Assembly (NCBI RefSeq): GCF_008843145.1
Contig: NZ_CP030265.1
Span: 4,829,001-4,893,000, forward strand
Source: Skermanella pratensis
GTDB taxonomy: Bacteria > Pseudomonadota > Alphaproteobacteria > Azospirillales > Azospirillaceae
Reading direction: 5' to 3'
Length of the DNA stretch: 64,000 nucleotides
Shown: positions 50,346 to 59,072 of the stretch, piece after piece
Layout of the letters: each line of letters starts with the position of its first letter
How positions within the stretch are numbered: position 1 is the stretch's first letter
Position numbers and translations under genes: made by a program
The notes under the pieces: generated by a model
Seen by the model: only the letters and a program-made list of their open reading frames with translations
Database searches by the model: none
Told to the model about the DNA's origin: nothing

Positions 50346-51422
50346 TCAGTCCGGGCTGCTGGCTTCGCCGTCCGCTTCCGGCGTTCCCATCATGGCGTTC
50401 GCCACCAGGCCGGCGTTGGCGCGGATCTTGGCCTCGATGGAGTCGGCCACCTCGGTGTTCTGGCGCAGGAAGTTCTTGGCGTTCTCGCGGCCCTGGCCGA
50501 TGCGCTGGCCCTCGTAGCTGAACCAGGAACCCGACTTCTCCACCACGTTGGCCTGGACGCCGAGGTCGAGCAGCTCGCCCACCTTGGACACGCCCTCGCC
50601 GTACATGATGTCGAACTCGACCACCCGGAACGGCGGGGCCATCTTGTTCTTGACCACCTTCACGCGGGTCTGGTTGCCGACTACGTTCTCCCGGTCCTTG
50701 ATCGCGCCGATCCGGCGGATGTCGAGGCGAACCGAGGCGTAGAACTTCAGCGCGTTGCCGCCGGTCGTGGTTTCAGGGTTGCCGAACATGACGCCGATCT
50801 TCAACCGGATCTGGTTGATGAAGATGACGGTGGTGTGCGACTTGGAGATCGAGCCGGTCAGCTTGCGGAGCGCCTGGCTCATCAGCCGGGCGTGCAGGCC
50901 GACGTGACTGTCCCCCATCTCGCCTTCCAGTTCGGCACGCGGCACCAGGGCCGCGACGCTGTCGACCACCAGCACGTCGATGGCGCCCGAGCGAACCAGC
51001 GTGTCGGTGATCTCGAGCGCCTGCTCGCCGGCGTCGGGCTGCGAGATCAGCAGCTCGTCCACGTCGACGCCCAGCTTGCGGGCATAGCCGGGATCGAGCG
51101 CATGCTCGGCATCGACGAAGGCGCAGGTGCCGCCGTTCTTCTGGGCCTGGGCGATGGCGTGGAGCGCCAGGGTCGTCTTGCCCGAGCTTTCCGGGCCGTA
51201 GATCTCGACGATGCGGCCGCGCGGCAGGCCGCCGATGCCGAGCGCGATGTCGAGGCCGAGCGAACCGGTCGAGACGACCTCGGCCTCCGTCGAAACTTCG
51301 CGGGCACCGAGCTTCATGATGGAGCCCTTGCCGAACGCGCGTTCGATCTGACCGAGGGCCGCGTCTAGTGCCTTTTGCTTATCCATGGGACTTTCAACCA
51401 AACGCAAGGGTGCGGACGACAT
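50346..51422 (-). CDS. recA: RecA recombinase
   Basis: A 358-residue strand-exchange protein and SOS coprotease. The Walker A motif [19 protein letters not shown], the Walker [14 protein letters not shown], the L1 loop region and [20 protein letters not shown] with L2 ([13 protein letters not shown]) are all present, as is the acidic C-terminus. The ATG at 51422 has AGAAGAGGGG upstream and is preferred; ATG at 51386 ([11 protein letters not shown]) is the usual family start. Upstream lie two SOS boxes. Confidence 0.98.
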   Translation of the reverse strand: MSSAPLRLVESPMDKQKALDAALGQIERAFGKGSIMKLGAREVSTEAEVVSTGSLGLDIALGIGGLPRGRIVEIYGPESSGKTTLALHAIAQAQKNGGTCAFVDAEHALDPGYARKLGVDVDELLISQPDAGEQALEITDTLVRSGAIDVLVVDSVAALVPRAELEGEMGDSHVGLHARLMSQALRKLTGSISKSHTTVIFINQIRLKIGVMFGNPETTTGGNALKFYASVRLDIRRIGAIKDRENVVGNQTRVKVVKNKMAPPFRVVEFDIMYGEGVSKVGELLDLGVQANVVEKSGSWFSYEGQRIGQGRENAKNFLRQNTEVADSIEAKIRANAGLVANAMMGTPEADGEASSPD

Positions 51423-51475
51423 GCTGGGGCCCCTCTTCTCTCATACGGTCGGCAGGAGTGCAACGTGAAGAGAAT

Positions 51476-51490
51476 GTACTCTTTTCGTTC
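51476..51490 (-). promoter_or_regulatory. Imperfect SOS (LexA) box
   Basis: GTAC-N7-GTTC, one mismatch from the alphaproteobacterial consensus GTTC-N7-GTTC. It is 54 bases upstream of the recA ATG at 51422. Confidence 0.5.
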
Positions 51491-51511
51491 TCTCCTGCCA
51501 AGAGGCAATCA

Positions 51512-51526
51512 GAACATAAAGGGAAC
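51512..51526 (-). promoter_or_regulatory. SOS (LexA) box of recA
   Basis: On the recA strand GTTC-CCTTTAT-GTTC, a perfect match to the direct-repeat LexA site of alphaproteobacteria. It lies 90 bases upstream of recA. Confidence 0.8.
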
Positions 51527-51594
51527 GAATCACCCGTCCCATGTTCCGCAAACGTCCGTAGGAACCCGTCATGTGGAAACCGCTGCGGCCCGTG

Positions 51595-54252
51595 TCACCC
51601 GTCGCGCAGAACCTCCTTCACCTTGCCGGCGAGTTGCTTGAGGCTGAACGGCTTGGGCAGGAAATGGATGTGCTCGCCGGCGTCGATCTGGTCGCGGAAC
51701 TTGTCCTCGGTATAGCCGGAGATGAAGATCACCTTCATTTCCGGCCGTTTGTCGCGGACGTGCCGGATCAGCGTGGGACCGTCCATATGGGGCATCACCA
51801 CGTCGCTGACCAGCAGGTCGACACGGTTCGACTCTGAGTTCAGCAGGCTGAGCGCCGCTTCGCCGCTGCGGGCCTCCAGCACCTGATAACCCTTGTTGCG
51901 GAGCGCCCGGGCGCTGAACACGCGCACCGCGTCCTCGTCCTCGACCAGCAGGATGGTCCCGGTCCCGGTCAGATCCCCGGCCGACCGCTCCCGGGCCTCG
52001 CTCTCGGCTTCCGCCGTGGCGCCGGCGGCCTTGGCCGACTGGTGGCGCGGCAGGTATATGGTGAACTTGGCGCCCTCCCCCGGGGCGCTGTCGACGAAGA
52101 TGAAGCCGCCGGTCTGGCGCACGATGCCGTACACGGTGGACAGGCCGAGGCCGGTGCCGGAGCCGACCTCCTTGGTGGAGAAGAACGGCTCGAAGATGCG
52201 GGCGAGGTTCTCCTTGGGAATCCCGATGCCCGTGTCCGATACCTCGATCGCGACATACTCGCCGGGCGGCATCTCCTCGTGCTCGCGGCGGGTCGGGCCC
52301 TCGGTCGAGACGTTGCTGGTCTGGATGGTCAGCCGCCCGCCGCCCGACATGGCGTCGCGGGCATTGACGGCGAGATTGATGATGACCTGCTCGAGCTGGC
52401 CCTGGTCGACCTTGATCAGGCCCAGGTCGCGGCCGTGGGTCATCTTCAGCTCGATGTTCTCGCCGATCAACCGGCGCAGCAGGTTCGACAGCTCGGCCAG
52501 CACGTCGGTGATGTTGAGCACCCGCGGCTGCAGCGTCTGCTGGCGCGAGAAGGCCAGCAGCTGGCGCACCAGGTTGGCCGCACGGTTGGCGTTCTGCTTG
52601 ATCTGCATGATGTCGCTGAACGACTGGTCGCCCGGCTTGTGCCGGAGCAGCAGCAGGTCGCAGAAGCCGATCATCGCGGTCAGGAGGTTGTTGAAGTCGT
52701 GGGCCACGCCGCCCGCGAGCTGGCCGATCGCCTGCATCTTCTGACTCTGGGCGAACTGCGCCTCCAGGCTCTTCTGCTCGGTCAGATCGATGAAGTGCAG
52801 GATCATTCCGGAGCCAGAACCCGCCCCGGCCTCTCCGCTCCCCGATCCATTGCCCGATCCGCCGGCCATCCGGCGGGCATAAAGCTGCGCCATTTTCTTG
52901 TCGCGGCCCTGGGCGCGCAGGTTGACCTCGAAAGGAGCGATCATATCGGAACCGGATTTGATCTGCTCCAGGCGGGCGACCACCGTGGACCGCTCGCCCG
53001 CGCTGAACAGTTCGGCCAGGGGGCATCCCATGATGCTGCGCAGGGGACGTCCGACCATGGTCAGGAAAGCCTGGTTGCATTCCGCCAGCCTGCCGCCCTC
53101 GTCGATCAGCGCGATGCCGATCGGCGCCTCCTCGAAGAAGCTCTGGAAGCGCTGCTCAGACAGGTGCAGCGCCTCGCGCCATTCCCGCTCGGGCGTCAGG
53201 TCCCGCACCACGGAGCGGGTCCGCAGCGACCGGCCATCGCCCGACGCCACCACGGTCTGGACGACCGAGGCCTGGAAACGCCGGCCCTCGATGCCCTTCA
53301 TGGTCACGTCGCCGCCGCTCTCGGCTCCGGCGAACGGGCTGTGGGCCGCCGACGGGCCGGGCGGCGGCTCGGCCAGGACGTCGTGAAGCCTGACGGAACC
53401 GCCGACCAGGTCGGCCGGCGTGCAGCCGAGCCATTCGGCCAGGGTGGCGTTGGCGTACAGGAAGCGGCCGTCCTGGTCGACCGAATAGAAGCCGATCGGC
53501 GCGCTGCCCATGAAATCGGACAGGTTCGCCTGTTCCTCACGCAGCTGCTGTTCGGCCCGCTTGCGTTCGGTGATGTCCTCGACCACCCATTTGACCAGCT
53601 TCTCCCCGGAGCCGGGGCCGATGGCGGCCGGATCCGGATCGGCCAGCGGCATCACCTGGACCAGGAGCCACGGGCGGTCCGGTCCAAGGGCCAGTTCGGC
53701 GGAGGCCCCATCGCCGCGCAGCGCCGCGTCGACCAGCCCACGGAAGCGGGAGGCCATCTCCGGAGCATGATCGAAACGGAGCCGGAGCGAATCGAGCGCG
53801 TCCTTGCCAGCCCCGCCGGCCAGATGTCGGAAGGCGGCGTTGACCTGCACGACCCGGCCGTCGCGGCCGGTGATCATGCGCCCCACCTTCCCGGCCTGGA
53901 AGGCGCTGGCCAGCATCGCCCGGTCGCCATCCGCCTTACCCCGGTCCGACGCCTGGAGAGACGAGATCCTGCCCGCCAGCGCGGCGCCGCCGGCGGCCAG
54001 CAGGACGAACATGCCGCCGCTCAGGGCCACGGGATCGGTCACGATCCCCCCTGCCGCCAGACCCAGGCCCGCGGCGCCGATCGCCGCCAGCCCGCCCGCC
54101 CCGGTGAACGCGGTCCGGGTCAGGGCGCCGTCGCGCGACGGCTTCTCCCCGGCGGACAGCCTCGGCCCCGCAAGGTCGAGGGAGGATGAAGAAACCTGCT
54201 CCTGCACTGCTGCCCCATGCCAATGATTACGTATCGATCCTACTACTTGCAT
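51595..54252 (-). CDS. cckA: CckA-type hybrid histidine kinase
   Basis: An 885-residue kinase that in alphaproteobacteria phosphorylates ChpT and thereby controls CtrA. Two hydrophobic segments near the N-terminus (AIGAAGLGLAAGGIVTDPVA region) are followed by three PAS domains, then HisKA with QLAGGVAHDFNNLLTAMIGF, ATPase domain with SDTGIGIPKENLARIFEPFF and GTGLGLSTVYGIVRQTGGFI, and a C-terminal receiver (ILLVEDEDAVRVFSARAL, phospho-Asp in LLVSDVVMPHMDGPT, K in FLPKPFSL). The wording around the histidine is distinctive for CckA. It shares the strand with recA and flhB. The start is taken at ATG 54252; a GTG at codon 16 is possible. Confidence 0.93.
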   Translation of the reverse strand: MQVVGSIRNHWHGAAVQEQVSSSSLDLAGPRLSAGEKPSRDGALTRTAFTGAGGLAAIGAAGLGLAAGGIVTDPVALSGGMFVLLAAGGAALAGRISSLQASDRGKADGDRAMLASAFQAGKVGRMITGRDGRVVQVNAAFRHLAGGAGKDALDSLRLRFDHAPEMASRFRGLVDAALRGDGASAELALGPDRPWLLVQVMPLADPDPAAIGPGSGEKLVKWVVEDITERKRAEQQLREEQANLSDFMGSAPIGFYSVDQDGRFLYANATLAEWLGCTPADLVGGSVRLHDVLAEPPPGPSAAHSPFAGAESGGDVTMKGIEGRRFQASVVQTVVASGDGRSLRTRSVVRDLTPEREWREALHLSEQRFQSFFEEAPIGIALIDEGGRLAECNQAFLTMVGRPLRSIMGCPLAELFSAGERSTVVARLEQIKSGSDMIAPFEVNLRAQGRDKKMAQLYARRMAGGSGNGSGSGEAGAGSGSGMILHFIDLTEQKSLEAQFAQSQKMQAIGQLAGGVAHDFNNLLTAMIGFCDLLLLRHKPGDQSFSDIMQIKQNANRAANLVRQLLAFSRQQTLQPRVLNITDVLAELSNLLRRLIGENIELKMTHGRDLGLIKVDQGQLEQVIINLAVNARDAMSGGGRLTIQTSNVSTEGPTRREHEEMPPGEYVAIEVSDTGIGIPKENLARIFEPFFSTKEVGSGTGLGLSTVYGIVRQTGGFIFVDSAPGEGAKFTIYLPRHQSAKAAGATAEAESEARERSAGDLTGTGTILLVEDEDAVRVFSARALRNKGYQVLEARSGEAALSLLNSESNRVDLLVSDVVMPHMDGPTLIRHVRDKRPEMKVIFISGYTEDKFRDQIDAGEHIHFLPKPFSLKQLAGKVKEVLRDG

Positions 54253-54272
54253 GCGTTCCGCGCGAGGTACGG

Positions 54273-55349
54273 TTACCGTCCCGAGAAGCGATTTTTGAGC
54301 TTGAACACGTAGGATATGACCTCCGCCATGGCTTTATAATGTTCCGGCGGAATCTCCTGGTCGATTTCCACGGCGGCGTAGAGCGCGCGCGCCAGCGGCG
54401 GGTTCTCGACCAGCGGGATATCGTGCTCCCGGGCGATCTCGCGGATCTTGGCGGCGACGGCGTCGGCGCCCTTGGCCAGAACGACCGGCGCCGCCATGGC
54501 CGACTGGTCGTATTTCAGGGCGACCGCGAAGTGGGTCGGGTTGGTCACGACCACATCGGCGCGCGGGACGGCCTGCATCATGCGCCGCCGCGCCTTGTCG
54601 AAGCGCATCTGGCGCAGCCGCGCCTTGACGATCGGGTCGCCCTCCTGCTGCTTGAACTCCTCCTTCACGTCCTGCTTGGTCATCCGCATCTTCTTGGTGT
54701 ACTCGAACCGCTGATAGAAGAAGTCGGCCATGGCCACGAACAGCATGATGATCGTGACCCACAGGAAAAGCTTGACCACGAGATACTGGGTCTCGGCCAG
54801 CAGCAGATCCATGGGCATGCCGACATAGTGCTCGACGCTGGCGATCACCGGCCGCAGGACGATCGCGCAGACCACGCCGACCACCGCCATCTTCACGAAG
54901 CCCTTGACCATCTCGAGGCTGTTCTGCATCGAGAACAACCTCATGAAGGCGGGGAGCGGGTTCAGCTTGGTGAGGTCCGGCTTCATCTTCTCGGCGGTGA
55001 CCAGCCATCCGATCTGGAGAATCGTGCCCAGCACGCCGGCCGCCGCCATGATGATCACCGGCAGCAGGATCGCCAGCAGGGCCGTCAGCACGGTATCGGC
55101 CAGGATCAGGCCGATCATCCCCTGGTCGAGCCGCTCGGTGCCGGCCCGCTCGAAGAAGCCCACCAGCGCGTCGCTCAGCCGCCGGATCGACGCCGGCGCC
55201 ACGAGGGAAACCACCACCAGTCCGCCGAGCAGCATCAGCCAGTTCTTGGCTTCCTGGCTCATCGGAACGTTGCCCTTCTCGCGGGCGTCGCTCAGCTTTT
55301 TTCCGGTCGGGTCTTCCGTTTTGGAGGCGTCATCATCATCCTCGGCCAT
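54273..55349 (-). CDS. flhB: Flagellar export protein FlhB
   Basis: A 358-residue component of the flagellar type III export gate that switches substrate class. Four hydrophobic segments follow an N-terminal cytosolic lead (EDPTGKKLSDAREKGNVPMS), and the autocleavage site is present as VVTNPTHFAVALKYD, with the conserved cytosolic tail that follows it. ATG at 55349 is preceded by GGAGG, so it is preferred over the upstream ATG at 55379. Last gene of the six-gene minus-strand flagellar cluster. Confidence 0.96.
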   Translation of the reverse strand: MAEDDDDASKTEDPTGKKLSDAREKGNVPMSQEAKNWLMLLGGLVVVSLVAPASIRRLSDALVGFFERAGTERLDQGMIGLILADTVLTALLAILLPVIIMAAAGVLGTILQIGWLVTAEKMKPDLTKLNPLPAFMRLFSMQNSLEMVKGFVKMAVVGVVCAIVLRPVIASVEHYVGMPMDLLLAETQYLVVKLFLWVTIIMLFVAMADFFYQRFEYTKKMRMTKQDVKEEFKQQEGDPIVKARLRQMRFDKARRRMMQAVPRADVVVTNPTHFAVALKYDQSAMAAPVVLAKGADAVAAKIREIAREHDIPLVENPPLARALYAAVEIDQEIPPEHYKAMAEVISYVFKLKNRFSGR

Positions 55350-55421
55350 CGGCGCCTCCAAGCAGCCAAGGCGGTCCACCGGTCATTTCGGAACCGGGAT
55401 GAACGCATGTCCGGAGCGGGC

Positions 55422-56198
55422 TCAGCCGAGCAATCCCATCAGGGTGTCCTGGACCTTCCGCAGCCAGAACAGCATGGTCGCCGAGATGACGATCGCGAAC
55501 AGCGCCAGGCCAAGGGCGACCTGTCCGCCCATGATCACGCTGAAGGCCTGGAACTGCGGCATCATCTTCTGAAGAAGGCCGACCGCCAGGTTGAACATGA
55601 TGCCGACCGCCAGGAAAGGTGCGGCCATCTGGGCGCCGATCGCGAAGCTCTGCCCGACCATCTTCGTCGTCATTTCGGCGAAGTCTCCCATCGGCAGGAC
55701 GGCGCCGGGGACGAACACCTCGTAGCTCCCGATCACCGCGAGGATAAGGAGATGGTCGAGGTCGGTGACGAACAGCAGGACGATGCCCATATAGCCCATG
55801 TAGGCGCCGATCAGGGTGCCCTGGGACGCCAGTGCCGGATTGAACATGAAGGCGTTGGACAGGCCGATCTGCATGGAGATCAGGGTCCCGGCCGTATCCA
55901 GCGCCGCCGTCAGCAGCCGCGTGACGGTGCCGAGGAAGACCCCGATGAAGCCCTCCTTCACGATCAGCACGGTCATTCCCAGGACGCCCGCGGGAACCGG
56001 CGGCAGCATGGGCATCAGGATCGGCTGGACCACCACGGTGATGGCAAGCGCCAGGAGCAGGCGGATGCGGGCGGAGACATAGGCGTCGCCGAAGCCCGGC
56101 AGCAGCATGAAGGCGGTGCCTAGCCGCGAGAAGATCACCATGAAGGCGTAGATCTGTCCGGTCAGCGCCTCGTTCAGGCTCAGCAACTCCATCGGCAT
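55422..56198 (-). CDS. fliR: Flagellar export protein FliR
   Basis: A 258-residue membrane protein of the export gate, forming the helical assembly with FliP and FliQ. Recognised by its start LSLNEALTGQIYAFMVIFSR, the conserved LPGFGDAYVSARIRLLLALA, and the following hydrophobic helices up to AIVISATMLFWLRKVQD. It begins four bases after the fliQ stop, so the two are translated in tandem. Confidence 0.95.
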   Translation of the reverse strand: MPMELLSLNEALTGQIYAFMVIFSRLGTAFMLLPGFGDAYVSARIRLLLALAITVVVQPILMPMLPPVPAGVLGMTVLIVKEGFIGVFLGTVTRLLTAALDTAGTLISMQIGLSNAFMFNPALASQGTLIGAYMGYMGIVLLFVTDLDHLLILAVIGSYEVFVPGAVLPMGDFAEMTTKMVGQSFAIGAQMAAPFLAVGIMFNLAVGLLQKMMPQFQAFSVIMGGQVALGLALFAIVISATMLFWLRKVQDTLMGLLG

Positions 56199-56202
56199 GG
56201 GA

Positions 56203-56475
56203 TCATGTGGCTCCCATGCCGATGATCCGGTCGGCCAGCTGCTGGGTGAAGGTGACCAGCGTCGACAGCATGAACGGCATCAGCAGCAGCAGGGCGCCGA
56301 ACACGAGGACGACCTTGGGCACGAAGGTCAGGGTCATTTCCTGGATCTGCGTCAGCGCCTGGAACAGGGAGATCACGAGCCCGACGACCAGCGTCAGGAT
56401 CATGATCGGGCCGCCGATCTTCAGCGTCACGACGATCGACTCGCGGACGACCTCCATCACGTCGGTCTCGTTCAT
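56203..56475 (-). CDS. fliQ: Flagellar export protein FliQ
   Basis: A 90-residue protein with two long hydrophobic helices (IGGPIMILTLVVGLVISLFQ and LVFGALLLLMPFMLSTLVTF) and the conserved ALTQIQEMTLTFVPK loop between them. Complete; forms part of the export gate with FliP and FliR. Confidence 0.95.
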   Translation of the reverse strand: MNETDVMEVVRESIVVTLKIGGPIMILTLVVGLVISLFQALTQIQEMTLTFVPKVVLVFGALLLLMPFMLSTLVTFTQQLADRIIGMGAT

Positions 56476-56508
56476 GGGCCAGGCACCGGATTCAGCTTCG
56501 GGGAAGGC

Positions 56509-56814
56509 TCAGATCGGCATCCGCAGGATTTCCTGGTAGGCCTGCACCACCTTGTCCCGCACGCTGGTCGCCGTCTGCAGGGTGAGCTCGGCGTTGGTCA
56601 CCGCGGTGATCACCTCGGTCAGGTCCGCCTTGCCGACGACGGCGGCGGCGCTGACCTGCTCGCTCCTGTGAAGCTGCCCGATGCCGGTCTCCGCCGCCTC
56701 GCGCACGAACGTCGCGAACGACGGGCCGGCGTCGCGCGGCGCCATGCCCGGCGTGGTGCCGGTGGCGGCCATCTTGGCATAGGCGTTGACGGCGTTGGCG
56801 ACGGTGGCGACCAT
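56509..56814 (-). CDS. fliE: Flagellar basal-body protein FliE
   Basis: A 101-residue protein that joins the MS ring to the rod. The C-terminal part VSAAAVVGKADLTEVITAVT, NAELTLQTATSVRDKVVQAY, QEILRMPI is the conserved FliE region. Located between flgC and fliQ as usual. Confidence 0.94.
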   Translation of the reverse strand: MVATVANAVNAYAKMAATGTTPGMAPRDAGPSFATFVREAAETGIGQLHRSEQVSAAAVVGKADLTEVITAVTNAELTLQTATSVRDKVVQAYQEILRMPI

Positions 56815-56853
56815 GGTTCAGGCTCCGGACAAGGTCAGGTCAACAAGGGCGGA

Positions 56854-57264
56854 TCAGCCGCGCAGGATCTCGATGGTGCGCATCAGCAGCGTCTTGGACG
56901 CCTCGATGACGCTCAGGTTGGCCTCGTAGCTCCGCTGCGCCTCGCGCATGTCGTTGGTCTCGACCAGCGTGTTGACGTTGGGGTACAGGACGTAGCCCTC
57001 GGCGTTGGCGCTCGGGTGGGTCGGGTCGTAGCGCCTCTGGAAGTCGCTGCGGTCCTTGTCGATCTTGCGCACCCGCACGGTCTCGACGCCCATCTGGCGG
57101 TCGAGCGCGTTCTCGAAGGTGATGACCTTGCGCCGGTACGGCAGGTCGTTGGGGGTCTCGGCCGTCGAGTTGGCGTTCGCCATGTTCTCGGCGATCACCT
57201 TGATGCGGGCGCCCTGGACCTTCATGCCCGCGGCGGCGACGTTCAGGCTGTCGCGCAGATCCAT
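56854..57264 (-). CDS. flgC: Flagellar proximal rod protein FlgC
   Basis: A 136-residue rod protein. The N-terminal MDLRDSLNVAAAGMKVQGAR, then VIAENMANANSTAETPNDLP and YRRKVITFE, and the C-terminal VLYPNVNTLVETNDMREAQR, SYEANLSVIEASKTLLMRTI are the two ends of the coiled-coil rod signature. Confidence 0.96.
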   Translation of the reverse strand: MDLRDSLNVAAAGMKVQGARIKVIAENMANANSTAETPNDLPYRRKVITFENALDRQMGVETVRVRKIDKDRSDFQRRYDPTHPSANAEGYVLYPNVNTLVETNDMREAQRSYEANLSVIEASKTLLMRTIEILRG

Positions 57265-57298
57265 TTGGTGTCCTCCTCCTGGCGTCGGGTGTCGGCGG

Positions 57299-57709
57299 TC
57301 AGACGCCGCTGCGGCCGATGGCCGTGCGCATCAGCCCGACATGCTTGCGGTACAGGTTCGTGACGAGCTGGTAGGTCATGCCGGTGTCGGCGACCTTGCT
57401 CATCTGCTCCTCCAGCACCACGGCGTTGCCGTCCGGGGCGACTTCGAAATTGTTCTTCGGCCTGTCCTCGCGGACGTCGTTGCCGCGTGCCGCCGCCGAA
57501 CCGGACATGTGGCCGACCGCCGTCATCCGCGGCTTGAGCTGGCGGGTCTGGGTGAGCGCGTTGTCGAAGGTGAACCCCGTCAGGTCGCTCGGACGGTAGC
57601 GCGGCGTGTCGGCATTGGCGATGTTCTGGGCGAGCACCTGCTGGCGCTCGGTCAGCCAGTCCAGCTTGCCCTTCATGAGCTTGAAGAGCCCCGTATTGCC
57701 CAGATCCAT
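57299..57709 (-). CDS. flgB: Flagellar proximal rod protein FlgB
   Basis: A 136-residue rod protein. The family pattern is present in the start FKLMKGKLDWLTERQQVLAQ with NIANADTPRYRPSDLTGF and the end LEEQMSKVADTGMTYQLVTN, LYRKHVGLMRTAIGRSG. First gene of the minus-strand cluster; the ATG follows AAAGGGTGG. Confidence 0.95.
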   Translation of the reverse strand: MDLGNTGLFKLMKGKLDWLTERQQVLAQNIANADTPRYRPSDLTGFTFDNALTQTRQLKPRMTAVGHMSGSAAARGNDVREDRPKNNFEVAPDGNAVVLEEQMSKVADTGMTYQLVTNLYRKHVGLMRTAIGRSGV

Positions 57710-58025
57710 GGTGCCACCACCCTTTGCAACGCAAGGTTCCAGAATTGCCCGGTCGCGTTAATTTGTCGTTAACGCCGCGCCGCTGCGGCCCGGCCGAACC
57801 TCCGCCAAACCGCCTCGTGTCAGCTAAGCAAGTTGCGGGCCAACACCGGACGCACCGGCTTCCGCGGATCGTCACGCGGCAAGCCTGAGCTGGCCGGCAC
57901 TGCGGCAATTCCTGCCGGGTCAAGATTGCCGCGCCCTCCTTCAGATTTGGTTAAGCATGACCGGATTAGGGTGACGACCGGCCCGCGCGAGCGGGCAGTG
58001 TTTCCAAACCCGGTCGAGACTCCCC
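57710..58025. other. Divergent intergenic region between the two flagellar clusters
   Basis: The flgB and flhB-like genes point away from each other, so this 316-base space must hold the promoters of both operons. I tested the stretch near flgB (TGCCAC then TTGC) against a sigma-54 site, but spacing is one base too long and one position differs, so I make no call. Confidence 0.5.
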
Positions 58026-58358
58026 GTGGCCTATCCAGATCCCTCAGACGCGGCCCGTTCCCGCAGCCGGCCCGCCAAGCCGCGCCGCCCGGTCGCCGTG
58101 GCGCTCCAGTACGAGCTGGACGGTCCGTCGCTGCCGCGCGTCGTGGCCAGCGGACAGGGGCACGTCGCCGAGCAGATCCTGGAAATGGCGTTCGCCTCCG
58201 GCGTGAAGGTGCGCGAGGACGCCGACCTTGCCGAGCTGCTGTCGGTGGTTCAGCTCGACTCGGAAATCCCGGCCGACGCGCTGGTCGCGGTCGCCGAGAT
58301 CCTTGCCTATATCTATCGAGCCAACGGCAAGCTGCCTCCGCGCGGAGGCCAGCCATGA
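58026..58358 (+). CDS. FlhB C-terminal-domain paralogue
   Basis: A 110-residue protein that aligns with the cytosolic tail of FlhB: VALQYELDGPSLPRVVASGQ against VALKYDQSAMAAPVVLAKGA, and DSEIPADALVAVAEILAYIYRANGK matches DQEIPPEHYKAMAEVISYVFKLKNR. The membrane part and the NPTH autocleavage motif are missing. Such small FlhB-like proteins are known in other flagellated bacteria and can substitute for the cleaved FlhB tail in the export gate. Starts at GTG. It overlaps the next gene by four bases. Confidence 0.8.
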   Translation: MAYPDPSDAARSRSRPAKPRRPVAVALQYELDGPSLPRVVASGQGHVAEQILEMAFASGVKVREDADLAELLSVVQLDSEIPADALVAVAEILAYIYRANGKLPPRGGQP

Positions 58359-58750
58359 CCGGGCACCCGCCCGCTCCGGCGGCGGCCCTGCCCGATGCCG
58401 AGGACATGCAGGCGATCGGGCGGGAACTGGAGGGGATCGTGCTGGCGGTGGCCGATGCGCGGGTGGCGCTGAGCGGCGGCGGGGTGATCGACCTGGCCGG
58501 GCTGGACGACCGGATCGGCGCCATCTGCGCCGCCCTGGAAGCCCGGACGCCGGAAGCGGCCCGGTCCCTGCTGCCCAGGCTGCTGACCCTGGTGGAAGAC
58601 CTCAACATGCTCTCCGCCGCCTGCGACCAGGTACAGGCCGACACCTCGGTCGAGCTGGAGCGGGTCGCGACCCGCAACCGCGCCTCGCTGGCCTATGGCC
58701 GCCAGCCGGTGCCGCTACCGCCGCCGCCGGGCGATCCGACCCGCGAATAG
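58355..58750 (+). CDS. Flagellar-cluster protein of unknown function
   Basis: A 131-residue soluble, mostly helical protein (AEDMQAIGRELEGIVLAVAD, LDDRIGAICAALEARTPEAA, LPRLLTLVEDLNMLSAACDQ). The overlap of its ATG with the preceding stop (ATGA) indicates coupled translation. Size, helicity and position next to fliO recall flagellar chaperones such as FliT or FlgN, but there is no clear sequence match. The proline-rich tail is probably disordered. Confidence 0.6.
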   Translation: MTGHPPAPAAALPDAEDMQAIGRELEGIVLAVADARVALSGGGVIDLAGLDDRIGAICAALEARTPEAARSLLPRLLTLVEDLNMLSAACDQVQADTSVELERVATRNRASLAYGRQPVPLPPPPGDPTRE

Positions 58751-58778
58751 CCTCCCGACAGTCCTGGAACCCGCCGAC

Positions 58779-59072
58779 ATGGAGATGGAAACCTATCTGC
58801 GCTTCGCCCTGGCCCTTGTCTTCGTGCTGGGCCTGATCGTCGTCGCGGCCTGGCTCATGAGACGGTTCGGCTATGGCGGGGCCGCGGCATCCCGCCCGGG
58901 CCGCGAGCGGCGGCTCGGCATCGTCGAGGTGACGCAGATCGACGCCCGCCGGAAGCTGGTCCTGGTCCGGCGCGACGGCGTCGAGCATCTGGTGCTGCTC
59001 GGCATGAACGCCGACCTCGTCCTGGAAAGCGGCATCCGGCCCGCGGCGGAAGCCGGCGGCACCGTGCCATGA
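58779..59072 (+). CDS. fliO: Flagellar protein FliO
   Basis: A 97-residue protein with one N-terminal membrane helix (FALALVFVLGLIVVAAWLMR) and a cytosolic domain RRLGIVEVTQIDARRKLVLV, RRDGVEHLVLLG, which is the FliO family pattern. It helps to assemble the FliP ring. Its stop overlaps the fliP start. Confidence 0.88.
   Translation: MEMETYLRFALALVFVLGLIVVAAWLMRRFGYGGAAASRPGRERRLGIVEVTQIDARRKLVLVRRDGVEHLVLLGMNADLVLESGIRPAAEAGGTVP

Noticed and set aside
52042-56123. Long plus-strand frames opposite cckA, flhB and fliR
   Set aside because: They have biased, low-complexity composition and lie antisense to well-supported genes.
57710-57760. Possible sigma-54 promoter before flgB
   Set aside because: The candidate TGCCAC and TTGC have six instead of five bases between them, one mismatch, and the wrong orientation for flgB.
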